Below are positions 11,165 to 22,781 of a DNA stretch of 64,000 nucleotides, piece after piece. Position numbers and translations under genes: made by a program. The stretch is from the NCBI GenBank assembly GCA_000697665.1, contig KL197724.1:762695-826694 (forward strand). Direction: 5' to 3'. Numbering within the stretch: position 1 is the stretch's first letter; each line of letters starts with the position of its first letter. The notes beneath the pieces were generated by a model. That model was given only the letters and a program-made list of their open reading frames with translations, had not been told where the DNA came from and ran no database searches. This DNA comes from Jaapia argillacea MUCL 33604. Lineage: Eukaryota; Basidiomycota; Agaricomycetes; Jaapiales; Jaapiaceae.

Positions 11165-14100
11165 TTACGAAGCTTGCTGTTGATTGAAGATAGTGGGGGC
11201 ATTTTCGACGAGCCATTCCACAGAAAGCGCCTTCGCGCCCATGTCACTGAACTCGGCACCTGAGTCTTGTGAGCGCATTAAGGTTGCTGGAAGGAACTGT
11301 GAGATAGCGCTGGGCGTGGACAATCGATTCACTCACGTCCGAAGACAACGCCAAGATTGCGAGCCGTCATAAGATTGACGTCACATTGCTCTCGGACACT
11401 ATCCAAACGTTAGCACCGCAAAGGCAGTACGAACGTGGTCACTCACTGATTCAAGTGCAGCATCAGCATCCGTAAGGTATAGTAATGTTCTGTTGGCAGT
11501 TTTCTGACGAGTTCCGACAAGACGCTGGTCTTCATCTCGGGATCACGGATGGTTGATGCTTGAACAAACTCGTCGTGTAGAGCGTATGTCAGTAATGGAT
11601 CTGGTAGTTGCCGGAGGTATGTCTTGAGCACGGAGGTAACACTGCAGATATCGTTGAATCGGTCTTGATCGAGGAGATCGAAAGTAGAATATTCCCCGCG
11701 TTCAAATAGCTGAGTGATAGTTTTTGATTGGCCGGAGCCACCAGTCTTGCGGTAGATACCTTCATAGTCCAATGCTGGAGAGGAATAAGCTCGAGAAGGG
11801 AGATGGCGAGTGACGAAGACATACCGCGGGCCTCGACGGCTTCAATACACTTCTCGACGATGACAGGGACCATATGTTCGTCATCATGCCAATCAGACTT
11901 CACTTGCTCAATCAGCTCGCGGCCGAACATAGAAGGAGCTGGAAAAATGTCAGATCCCGACTACGGTAGCGATTGAAAGGCATGTCACTGACGTAGCGAC
12001 GAGAGACCGAGGCCAGGGTCTTCTGATGATCGTTGAGAACAAGACAGCTGTACATGGTTTACACAGCGTGGATGGACTGCAACGTGACAACCTACGATGA
12101 AGGGGGTAAATATTGTCTTCGAAATAAGTGAGGACGAAGCATACCTGAGCAGCGGAACTGAGAGCCCCACATCTTGTCGCCACAATGATCACATCGTGCA
12201 AAGCGCAATATGTTGAGCTGTTGGAAGACATGCTCAAGGCGTCCTTTGTTTTTGGTGGATTCGGCAGCGTGTATTGTTTGCACTGTTGGCTCCTTGCTGG
12301 CTTTCATCCCCCATTTGATAAACTTGCCGGGTTTATACGCGGATTGTGGAGTCTCTGGGATATCAACCTTGTGGATTTTGACGAACCTCGAGTCCGCAGT
12401 TTCGTCGGTGAAGGTGGAGGAGTTGGTGATGGATGTCGTGAGGGGAAGGGAGATACTGGGGCGGGGTCTGTCAAACGATGCGCTCTTCTTCTCGTTGGTA
12501 GGTGCGGTAGGTGATTCACCGGGAGAAGTTTCGATCTGATGGGCGTATTGGCGATTGAGCTGAGCGAGCTCCTCATTGCGGGCGCTGAGGACTGTGGTCT
12601 CCTCTAAGAACTGATCTCGGAAAGCCTTGAGCTCGGCGATCTCTCTCGCAAGCCCCTCCTTTTGTTCCGTCAATGGAATGAGCTCGCGTTCATATTGAGT
12701 CTTGAGACTATCAAACCGGATAGATAGTGTCCTGCTCATGTTCACAACTGGAACGTCGCTACCAGTGCCGAGATCCGGTGAGCTGAGAGGAGAGAAAAGT
12801 CAGAAAGAGCCGCGAGCCACAGTGCCACAGTCGAGACTTACCGCTTGGAAGCGGACAAAGCCTCCACCTCCGCCAGAGTCAAATCCCTTTCCACCTTCAG
12901 CTTCGAGACATCCTTTTCCAGACCGGTTAAATTGTGGCTGAGCTCCTCAGAAAGCTGCTGCTGGAGCTCTTGGCGTTTGCTTTCACTAGTAATGGCAGAT
13001 AGACGAGCTGCTTGACCTGAAAGAAGAACCCGAAGACGGGAGACTTCGGCCTCTGCGTCACGTCTGGCCTGACATTCCCGGTCATACTCGGTGTGTGCCA
13101 CGGTCAACCCATCCATATATTGTTGACTTGCTCTCTAAAACCAGGAAATGAACTCAAGAAGTGGCTCCTGAGATGTTCAGTCGACGTACCTTGATGCCAT
13201 CAAGCTTCCCTTTCATTTCAGTATGCTCATCCTTCCGGCGATTCATTACCGAAAGGATAGCTTCAACAAATTCCTTATCAAGCTTGATATGCGAAGCACG
13301 GCGCTCATTTGCATCCAACAACACTTCCTGAAGTCGTTTCGACACCAGTTCCTCCGAGTCAGGCCTGAGCGGTTTAGCCACAAGAGATTCAGGAGCAGTC
13401 AGTGTGATTTGAGTCAGCGGCTCCCTGTGACCCACGCCTTCCGTTGAGTCCGACACCACCGACTGAGTGTAGTAACCTGATTCTGAGGAAGATCTTGGTC
13501 GACCCATCGAGGAGGGAGTAAGTGTTTGACGATCCTGCGACCGATCAGGAGACTCTGTAGCTTCCGGCGTACGAGAATCGGATATCGACCTTCTAGGCAA
13601 GTTCAAAGACGACCAGGATGCTGTCGAAGCATGGCGATCCGCCTTTTCATTTAACGACTGTCGCACAGGTGCCGGGGAAGGTGAAGCAGAGTCGCGTGTT
13701 GCGGCAGCAGCAGGGCTGGACGGAGATTCTGAACGACCGTTCAACTCTGTGGGAGAAGAATACTTTTCGGAAAACATTGGAGCAGTCGGTGTCTTGGCCA
13801 TGAAAGACTCGCCAAAGGCCCTCGCAGAAGGCGGAGGAGTAAATGCATCGGTTCGCAAAGTCGTATCCCCATCCTCCTTCACTCTAGCCAATTGATCAGA
13901 CTTTAGTGAAGGCAGACCTCCAACGGACTTCAACAGATCCGAAAAGTCCGCGCCTGACATTGAAAACCTGATGGGAGGTAGAGCCGGAGCTATGAACGTC
14001 GCCGTGCTAGTCCACTCAACAGGAGATGACTCTGGGGAAGATGGACCACCAGTGGCTGGTTCCTCGGCGTTGGGAGGGGAATCAGGAGCAAGGTCGGTCG

Positions 14101-16442
14101 TCTCCAGTTTCAAAGGCTGAGGTCGTGAAGGAAGCGACATCTTGTCTTTCCTTTCTTTAGGTGGTGGAACAGGCGGTGCGCTCTCCCGTCGAGGGTCAAT
14201 CCCTAGTGTCGTCGCATCCCCACTCTCGCCTTCCGTCTCTGCTTCGGTATCAGTTTCGCTCTCAACCCCATGTGGAACATCAACTCGATGCGAAGGACTA
14301 GCAGGAGTCGTCGGCCTCGAAGTCCTATCGGAAGCTCTCGAGCCTGAACGATCATCCAGATCGAACATCATACTAGCAGGTGAAAGTCTCCCTTTCCCAT
14401 TCTCCAAGTTCAATTTTGGTCGAGGACGGGGACGGTCATCGAATGATCTCTGTGGGCGAACGGTATGGTGCGAAGAGCCAACCTGCAAGCTTGGCGACAT
14501 TCGTCCCTGTTCGCCTAAGCCCAGGCCTCCACGCATCGGACTTTCTTGGTTCGCGAGGCTGGTACCTCTAGGCGGGGGGCGATCCAACGTATTAGTCGAC
14601 CTCGGCGGAGGCCGCATACCATCCATGTCGCGAGAGTGGGACTGCTCAACTCCACAAGAAGATGCCGATCTCGAACGGGTAGTAGGGGCATCCGAACAAT
14701 CTTGACGACGAAGATGAGCGTACGGATCTGGAGCAGAAGAAAGTGATGCAGAAAAGTTAACGTTTGAAGATACCGGCGGTGACGCATCGTAGTTGGCGGT
14801 AGGGTTGATTCCCTGCAAATTGGAAAACGGCGGAGGGGCGCTAACATTCTCAGGGAAATATCCCCCTAAAGGAGATGGTATCCTGGGGGAGTCTCGTCCT
14901 CGAACAGGTGGTGTTTCGGCACGCGTGGCGGGTGTGGGTAGTGTAATGGAGTGAGTGCTACCAGTAGGCGAAGGTGGTCCGACGGAGTTGGCTGTAAACT
15001 GGCTTAAACCAAGTCCAGGGTTCATGGAACGCCTTTTATCTGCACGAGACGTCTTGTTAGGTATACTCAACCCCTGCCCACCACTCAGGCCATTGGGGTG
15101 AAGTGAAGTGACAGGTGATGAAGACCTCGGGATGGTTTCTGGCTCTGGGTGGATCGATATGTCCAAAGGTCGGATACCACTGTCAACAAAACTCCTCCTT
15201 TTCTGCAACAGACTAGAGGGGCCGTTGGCGATAGATGGAAGCGGTAGTGACTCCATCCTCTCTTTTCCGGACGAGCGAAGGAACCCTAATGACGGCGCCG
15301 GAGAGGCTGCGACGGAGGCAGTTGGAATAGTTTGACCTGCTTGTGTCCTCGAATACCCTCGCTCTTGATCATCCAGATAATAAGAGAGCGCCGAGTCGGA
15401 TGACACCTGACCAACCAGGGATTCATGGAAGGACTCCTCGGCAAAAGAAGTGGAAGGCGGTGGGGCAACGGTAACCGAAAAGGAGTGAGAAGGATATGTA
15501 GAAGATGGGTTTTCCTTGACAGGCGATGTATATGTTTCTGTCAAGGGAAGGGATCCGCGTCTTGAAGCTTCTCGTTCCAGAGGAGAAGCGACTGGCCGCT
15601 CTCGAACAGTGCCGGATCGTTGAGGTGTCCTGAGCCCATCTGGCGAGGGCATGAGAGATGATGACTTGCTCAGAGAAGGGGAACCAGTCTACCGGTAAGT
15701 CAGAACACGCGAAACTCTGGGTATGCAGAATGAGACTTACCCCGTTTTCCTTGAGTTGTTCTCTTGCCAGGCGTTCCCTTGATTTCGCCGATCCCGAACC
15801 ACTAGCACTCGCAGCCCTCTCCTTCTCCTTCTCCGCTTCTCTCTTCCTCTGTGCATGCCTCCTACTCCTCGCAACCCTCTCGTTATGACAATTCATACAA
15901 TAAATCCCTTGACTTGTCTTTGCAAACACCAACTCGTCGATCCTGTTCTTACAAACGCGACATTTGAAACAGTGAGCGTGGTAGGAGTCGTCTCCAGTCA
16001 TGATGGCTTCGTCGAGGATGGGTTGGTGGCATACATTGCAACTATACGAGCAATTGGCGCAAATCGGTGAACCGTCGGAGAGGAGAAGGAGATTGGTGTC
16101 TGCCGTCACTTGGTCGCCACATTTTGCACATTTGAAGCAATCGACGTGGAAGAAAGATTGTCTAGTGCAGAAGGACATGAGCAAACCGTGATGTTTCACG
16201 TGTGGCGGTCATAGCTCGTTTCAAGCCGCCAGTGACATCAGATTATATGGAGGGAGAGAGACTAACCCAAAAGCGACGACGACGCCTCCATTATCGTTTA
16301 CAACTGATGTTTTGCACCCAGGGCACAAACTATGTTCGCTGACGAGACCTGGATCCGGTAGAGAGGCATGAGCGTGACCGTCGTTGATGGAGATGTCGGG
16401 CAAGCCATGTCCTTGGTATGAATGAGGCAACGTAGCCAGCAT
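11165..16442 (-). CDS. LIM-LIM / coiled-coil / C1 / RhoGAP protein (Rga type)
   Basis: Exons (minus) 16442-16267, 16161-15741, 15688-13190, 13134-12842, 12782-12145, 12091-11993, 11938-11825, 11774-11447, 11398-11337, 11286-11165; 1583 aa. It stimulates GTP hydrolysis on a Rho/Cdc42-type GTPase at polarity sites. Two LIM zinc domains lie near residues 40-95 and 100-160 (CPGCK..HVDCFKCAKC; CNVCHQ..HCFKCRVC). About 850 disordered Ser/Pro-rich residues follow, then a coiled coil (about 1035-1250). The C1 zinc finger is CDHCGDKMWG with VHPRCVNHVQLSC (about 1310-1362), and the RhoGAP domain has its arginine finger in EGIYRKTGG and MTARNLGVVFG (about 1375-1560). An in-frame stop upstream of 16442 supports the start. 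The 105-nt first intron splits LIM1. S. pombe Rga3 has a similar LIM-C1-GAP plan. Confidence 0.88.
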
Positions 16443-18395
16443 GCCCGCAAACGACGATTACCGAAAAAAGGAGGGGCAAAGTTGAAAAGATCGTCAGAAG
16501 CGAGCGTGTCGGGCAGAGAGGACAAGCCAGTGAAGCTGATGGAAACGAGGGTCACGGAAAGGCCAAGCGCCTGGGCTAAGTTTAGGGGTTCGGCCAAGGG
16601 CGTGGCTGGTGAATTTTCGTTGGATTCAGAATTGATGAGGGCGTCGATGGCGACGACGAGGACGACGCGAAGGGATGGGGGTGCAGCTGCGATGGTCCAA
16701 GCGAGTCGTCGAAGGAAACTTGTTTGGTTCAGACGGGCGCTAAGGTCAACGCGTTGATGTCTCGACACGTGGAATCATCCAAGTCTGCTTGTTTCCATTT
16801 CTATTTGCAATTATTGTCAAAGCCCCTTCCAGGAATGAACGTTCCCCGACATCCGGCTGTGCTGGTTTGACATGATCTGCTGCACAAAATGGCACTCGAT
16901 TATTCCTCACTGCTGGAACCCTCTTTCTGCCCGTCGTTCTGAATCCCAACAGCCCTATCTCCAATTTCTCAGGAACCTGACACACCTCGGCTCGGGGGTT
17001 CTTGGAAGTCTGAAGTGGAGCTGCTAGAGTGATTTCGGCGCTCGCTACTTAGCTTTGAGCTAGTGCAGGTTCCATATGAGGTACCCGACGACTGATTGCT
17101 GTCTTCTCCAACCAAGACCCCAACATCCTTCCATCGCCAATGGTCTGTCCCTTACTCGCCCTGACCGTAGGACCGTCCTTACCTCCACGATTTGATGTAC
17201 CCCTCCGCCATATCAACGCAAGAGCTGTCGTCATCGATATCCCATGGTTGTCGAAGGTACCTGCTTCTGGTCTCCATCTGTCAATCAATCCTCTCGTGTA
17301 AGTATTTCTCATCGCTGCACAATTGAGCCCCTTTCGAAGTTTCGCTAAATTAATCTCTGGCGTCACTTTCCCAACGATGGTCTTTGACTCTACATAAATA
17401 CAATTGATCCTCATAAACCTGCGCGATTAACCGTACTGAGTTGAGGAAGAGGCAGAATGGGAGATTGAGCTCACGCAGCAAGCCCACCCACATTCACCGA
17501 CCTTCGTCAGGTCGATTGTTATCTCTTGGTCATCTCAGTGATCTCCATGCTGTCATCAAGAGCCATTGAGGTGATTTTGATGAGGAACGTTTGTTTGGTG
17601 GCGTAGCACTCGTACCGAGAGTTCTGAGGGATATTCGCGTTTCGTTTTCGTCAACAGATATTGCACGAACTGTTCCCCTGCTCAGCGCTCAGCGTTAGCC
17701 AACCCGTTCGAAACATTCCAGTCACCTCAAATCATCCACATCCCAAGTCAAAGCAACGAAACCTCACCCACCACCACCTGCCCTAAACTGGTCCGTGCGC
17801 GTTCCTGCATCCTATATAAACCTCGCTCCGACAAAATTGATCCCCATCTCTTGTGCTCGGGCATGTACTGTCGCCAGTGAGGTCTTTACCGAGGCACAGT
17901 CTTTTGCTGATTGCAAATTACACATCCGAACACGTCCCTTAGCTTCGGCTTTGTGGCAATTTTTGGAAGACTAAACTTGACTTTTCGAGCTTTCATTTTC
18001 ACCCTGAACTTGTTCTTTCCTCATGGTTGTTCGCCTGGCAATCGCTAGAGCGCTGGCTTACGGAAACACTTGCATGGGTTTGCTTTCGTTGGACTAGTAC
18101 TTTTCTGTCGTTGATTGTACTCCGTGTTGTTGAATAATAAAATGACGTTTTCACTGCAATGATCTGATGAGAGAGTTCGAATTATCTTTGGGAAGCTCGG
18201 TGTGATAATTTTGTCGCCTTCAATGTGAAGTTGTTTTGCTTTGCGACACATGTGTTTGTTGTATGCATGTCGACACCTTTCGACACCTTTCGATGTGTGG
18301 TCTCGAAGCTGGGAATGTGGTCTTGTCACCGAGGTTGGGGTTTGCACGACATGGGTAGGAAACCGCCGCAGTAAAGAGATGATAGGTATCAAGTA
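16443..18395. other. Long intergenic region with TATA box and small spliced ORF candidate
   Basis: This 1.95-kb region lies upstream of the LIM-RhoGAP gene and downstream of RPA43. The ORFs in it look random in composition. A clean TATATAAA stands at 17813-17820 on the plus strand, 43 bp before an ATG (17863). That ATG can be joined through a GT-AG intron (17877-17942) to a second exon ending at 18048, giving a 39-aa hydrophobic peptide. No homology is recognised, so the locus may be a noncoding transcript. Confidence 0.4.
17813..17820 (+). promoter_or_regulatory. TATA box without an assigned gene
   Basis: A perfect TATATAAA octamer followed by a C/T-rich stretch with no confirmed gene downstream on its strand. 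It suggests a promoter for a small or noncoding transcript starting near 17850. Confidence 0.4.
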
Positions 18396-19703
18396 CTATT
18401 CAGCCTTCTTTCGCTTTGCTTTCTTCCCCTTCTTTACCGTCTCTTCTTCTCCTTCAACTTTCTCAGCTTTCCGTTTCTTCTTCTTGGCTTTTTTCGCCTC
18501 CTCCTCCGCTTGTTTCTCGACAGCAGCTCTCCGCGCAGCCTCCTGTGCAGCAGCTTCATCACCCATTCGACCCAATCTCCCGAATGTATCCTCCTCGTCG
18601 TCATCACTATCGTCGTTCACCATCTCGTGATCCTCATCGTCGATAACCGGTGGGACGGGCTCCGATGAAGCTTCCCGTGATGGCTGGGAAGTTTGTATAT
18701 TTTCGGGGACGTGGAGGGGCGAGAATGGATCCGGCTGTATCGAGCCCAGTAAGGATAACATCTGATTCGCAACGGTCAAGCTGTCGAGAAAGTGAGCAAC
18801 TATACCACGACAACGAAGTCAAAGTAGAGTTGAATCTTACCCAATGACGGTGAATTCGAGATCGCCGAGAACCCCTCCCATCTTATCTCCAGTGATTTTA
18901 TGGACCCATCTTCCGCCTCCATCCATCTCGTGTTCATTCGGTGGATCATCATGAGCGTCACTCATGTTCTGATCCTCGCCTTCCGGTACTGCATGAGGAC
19001 CAAATTCTGGGTCGTTCTCAGCAGGTCCGTACTCGAACTCCCAGTGATCGGTTGGTATGTGATGTCGGGGTATTGAGACGTTGAACGTGCGGTGAATAAG
19101 GAGGGATACGTGATCTGGTGAACATAAGTTCACTCTACCGGCTACCGTCACTCGTCAGTTCGTGAGGATGAGGAAATATTCAGAGTCGTAACGTACTGAG
19201 TTTCTGACCAACGTATGGACTCCATACTGTCGCATCGAAAGCGATGCGAGATATAGCAAACGGACAATCGCCTTTGATGGTAGCGTTCGCTTCGAGGAAT
19301 TGTAGATTCGAATGTGCTAGCACCACGCCTTGCAAAGATGGGATGTACCTGGTACGGTTACCTTCGAGCTCCATTACAAAGATCATTCACTCAAGATCAA
19401 AGAAAAATCATACCTCATAATCATCGAATCCAACATCTCCTCTACACCAGCTCGAGGATTACTGGCAAAGACAGGTGACAGTGAGACGACCAGAGTAGCT
19501 CGGGTTACTCTGAATTCACTATCTGCAACCTCTTTCGACTTTCCCTTGGTTTTCTTCTTCTTTTTGTCTTTCTTCTCCTTCTTCGCTATGCTAGGATCTT
19601 CAGCATGTTGGCGTGGTTTTTTGGCTGTGCGAACTTCTTCTGGTTCGACAACTTGTGTTTTTTTGCGCTTCTTGCCGGTGGTTTCTGTCGTATGAAGGGA
19701 CAT
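18396..19703 (-). CDS. RPA43: RNA polymerase I subunit RPA43
   Basis: Exons (minus) 19703-19414, 19348-19197, 19141-18841, 18780-18396; 375 aa. RPA43 with RPA14 forms the Pol I stalk that binds Rrn3 in rDNA transcription. After a Lys-rich start (KKEKKDKKKKKTKGKSK) comes the tip domain (MLDSMIMRYIPSLQGVVLAH; GDCPFAISRIAFDATVWSP). The OB domain follows (GRVNLCSPDHVSLLIHRTFN; ITGDKMGGVLGDLEFTV). The C-terminal tail is acidic then Lys-rich (DDSDDDEEDTFG ... KKGKKAKRKKAE), as expected of a nucleolar protein. The ATG at 19703 has a good context (TCACCATG); an in-frame ATG at 19799 would add 32 residues. It is divergent from PAM16. Confidence 0.9.
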
Positions 19704-19897
19704 GGTGATAGTAGCGCTTGGTAGTCGATAATCCCAGATATCGGGACAGGATTTCGACCTGGTGGTGTGCAGGTCGAAGAGGTTGAGGTCAAGAGCCAAT
19801 CGTTGACCAGAATGGACAAAATTTGAGGATTCCCACGACTTTCATCCACCCGTTCCCTCCTCCCTTGGCCTGCGACCATCCTCCGCTCGGTTCCGCC

Positions 19898-20638
19898 ATG
19901 GTGTGTCCTTCGTGGTAGCTGGCAGTGATGTTGCTGACCCAATTAATCCCACCCGCGATAGTCTGCACCAAAAATATTGATCCAGATCATCATTTCTGGC
20001 TCCCAAATACTTGGGAAGGCTTTGTTTGAAGCTGGCAAGCAGGCTATGAAGAGTGCGTCTGCTTCGAGCTCATTATGTATTCAAGGAACGTGTTTCTGAT
20101 GATTTTGACTGTGTCTTTTTTCGGTGGTGTTAGATGCCAAGCATCGACCACAAGCTGCGCTTGGTGGGGATGTTGCTGGAGTTGGGAACGCGACCTCTGG
20201 CTCTGTGACTGATCGGTTAACGAGGGAGCATCGGATGACCCTTGACGAGGCGCATCTGATCTTGAATGTAAAGCGGGGCGAAGCTATGGAGCAAATAACA
20301 AAAGTACGCATTCCCACTTTTCAGTCGTGTGCTTACGACGCCGTACTTAACCACACGCACCCTTCTTCCAAAAGCATTACGAACACCTATTCAAAGCAAA
20401 CTCGCCCCCAGTCGACCCTCCAAAACCCAAACCTTTACCAGGTGGCAAAACTCAACCACCAGCACCTTCACATTCACATTACCTTCAATCTAAAGTTGTT
20501 CGAGCTTTGGAACGAATACAGGCGGAGGCCGATGGGGGGTTGAAGGTTGGTGAGATGGAGAATGGGCAGGGTGGGCCGGAGTCAGCTCCTGCGAGTACGC
20601 CTGGTCAAGGGGGCCCGAATACGGGTGGTTTGAGTTGA
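19898..20638 (+). CDS. PAM16: Mitochondrial import motor subunit PAM16 (TIM16)
   Basis: Exons 19898-19900, 19962-20052, 20134-20303, 20375-20638; 175 aa. PAM16 is the J-like protein that holds PAM18 at the TIM23 motor and regulates mtHsp70. The coding part of exon 1 is only ATG, followed at once by a GTGTGT donor. Exon 2 then supplies SAPKILIQIIISGSQILG, the standard N-terminus. The J-like domain is SVTDRLTREHRMTLDEAHLI with EHLFKANSPP. The C-terminal tail (about 45 residues, Gly/Pro-rich) is longer than in yeast. The Kozak context CCGCCATGG supports this start. It lies 194 bp from the divergent RPA43. Confidence 0.88.
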
Positions 20639-21061
20639 TAAGTAAGGGTGGTGGGTTTGTGGATGGGCGTCATAGACGGATGGACCGTACTGTATCTTTA
20701 TTATAATCCTTGCTTACGATCCCCATTCATTCACACCATCCGTGCGCCCGAGTTTGCCTTGCGCGATAGATGTATGCACCAGCTCTAGCTAGTGAACCTG
20801 CCTCACCCCTCACATACCAATCAACCAACTGGGTTTCATGGATCTGGACACTGCCCCCCTCGCCCCGTCAGTTTTCGTGCCTTTAGATATCGGGATCACA
20901 TTTCAGGTACAGAACTTGAAATGACGAGGTTTTTCTGCTGCGCGTCTAACAACGCGTCGCGTCGGCTTGTCTCCTGCCACCACCATCGATCGCCGTTTCC
21001 TCATCTCGTCTGTGTCACAAGCCAACCCACGAACGAACACCCGTTGCTTTCCGGTACGAAC
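20639..21061. other. Intergenic, PAM16 to PHS1
   Basis: A 423-bp spacer between two plus-strand genes. No ORF or RNA gene is supported; it holds the PAM16 3' UTR and the PHS1 promoter. Confidence 0.5.
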
Positions 21062-22168
21062 ATGAGCGAAGTCCGTAAACCCAAAGGGGCCTCCTCTGCA
21101 AGGACACGAGAGGCAAAAGGTATGAGTAAATACGAAATGGCCCTTTAACCGTTACTGAGGGCATTTCATCCTTGCTCAGGCTCTCCCCTAGTAAAATATT
21201 ATTTGATAGCGTATAACGTCCTTTCAACACTTGGGTGGTCGTATGTTTTGGTGCAAACCATCCTCCACCTATCGAACCCAACATCGAGCCCTTCTCCATC
21301 TTCTCCTCAAACCGCCACGTCTTTGTTAGCGCGGTACATATCATCGCTACCCTTCTCATCGTCTCTCCCAATCCAGAAGATTTCTTCTATCCAAACAATA
21401 ATCGAATCCAAACTTCCTGGGGCTTTACTCCCATTGTGGGCGCGTTCGAAAATGACGTATGGAGCTGTTGGTGTACAGACTGCGTTGGTTCAAAGTTTTG
21501 CAGTTTTGGAGGTTGTACATGTGTTATTTGGTTGGGTGAGGAGTCCGATTGGGACTACTGCTATGCAGGTTGCTAGTAGGGTGTTTTTAGTGTGGGGAAT
21601 TGTGGAGAGGTTTGCGAATGTAAGTCTCCTTTATCTCGGTATCATGACAACTCTGATGAGATCACACTAGACCCGTACAAACCCTATCTATACCTCGATG
21701 ATCCTCTCGTGGTCGCTGACGGAAGTGATTCGTTATACTTTCTATGCTTACAACCTCATCTCCGACCTCTCCAAATCAAGTATTCCATACTGGCTAACGT
21801 ACCTCCGCTACACGACCTTTTATCTGCTTTACCCAACGGGCGCTTCCTCCGAGGCGTTCTTGATCTACTCGACCCTTCCCGGGTCGTCACCTGTCGCCAC
21901 AACGACATGGGAGAAGTGGTTTGGTGAAAAATGGGGAGTAGAGGATTATGTTCGAGGAGTGTTGTTCTTGATCTGGTGGCCGGGTGAGTTCATTAATATC
22001 TATGGCATGTGGGGTGGGGGTGTGTTTGTGGGGTATAGGCTGTGCTGATGCGCGTTTGTTGGATCTTGATCCACAGGATTGTACGTGATGTACACGTATA
22101 TGATCAAGCAGAGACGAAAGGTGTTGGGAGGTGGTCAGAGACTTGGCATGAAGCCCAAAACGCAATAA
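21062..22168 (+). CDS. PHS1: Very-long-chain 3-hydroxyacyl-CoA dehydratase PHS1
   Basis: Exons 21062-21119, 21180-21619, 21671-21983, 22077-22168; 300 aa. PHS1 carries out the third step of fatty acid elongation in the ER membrane, supplying very long chains for ceramide. The protein is hydrophobic, with about six membrane segments. Family blocks are YYLIAYNVLSTLGWSYVL, QSFAVLEVVHVLFGWV, TSMILSWSLTEVIRYTFY and the catalytic segment LLYPTGASSEAFLIYSTLP, in which Tyr and Glu are seven residues apart as in known dehydratases. The end is a basic tail (MIKQRRKVLGG). A loop of about 60 residues rich in Ser/Pro after the first segment is longer than usual. Confidence 0.92.
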
Positions 22169-22781
22169 ATTATCGCGTCGTCGCGTCCTGCTTGATACGG
22201 TCAAACTTGTGCCGAGGATTTGCAGAGACAATCAATCATTCATTGATGCCGATGTTGATAACTCCGATTCTGTAGTGAGATTTGGCTGAATGATTGCCTG
22301 CCAAAACCGTTGCGTCGTTTCAGTGGTCTTGTGCTGTTGATGGGCGAGTCTGCCAGGTGTGCCTTTGCGGTACGAGCTCGGAGGATGTTTGGCATGTGCA
22401 CATGCACTTTGCATCCAGCCTGGTCCTCCAAGGGAACGGGATTTGTTGAGTGGCCGATGCGCTGCGCTGATTGACGCCTACCCCTCGACCTGCGAGGGCT
22501 GTCCTCGTTCTGAAAACACGCCCGAGTCGTCGTGTTTATCGTGATCTTATTTTTGAATCAGCAAGAAAGGATAAACGCGGTTCCCATTCGCTTCAAGTCG
22601 AGCCGTGGAACAAGCGTGGGAAATAGTCGCAGCGAACACGCGGCGCAACAAACAGAGCCAAACACAGGGATTTCAAGGACTTGTTGTTTGCGCGGTACGA
22701 CCAGCTCGCTCTCCTCCTCAGCCTTGTCGTCTACAAAAAGGTCACAAGTATACCCCTCTGCCTTTCCCTGTTCACCCGACA
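22169..22781. other. Intergenic, PHS1 to PSR1
   Basis: A 613-bp spacer, no gene supported. A 14-bp perfect palindrome (GCATGTGCACATGC) is at 22392-22405. The region just before the PSR1 ATG is C/T-rich. An open frame running in from 22605 begins with GTG, not ATG, so it was not used as a start. Confidence 0.45.

Noticed and set aside
14142-14705. Plus-strand 187-codon frame inside the LIM-RhoGAP locus
   Set aside because: Antisense to the long disordered exon; no start context or motif of its own.
19704-19799. Upstream in-frame start for RPA43 (32 extra residues)
   Set aside because: The inner ATG has a better context and the extra residues match nothing in the family; kept only as an alternative.
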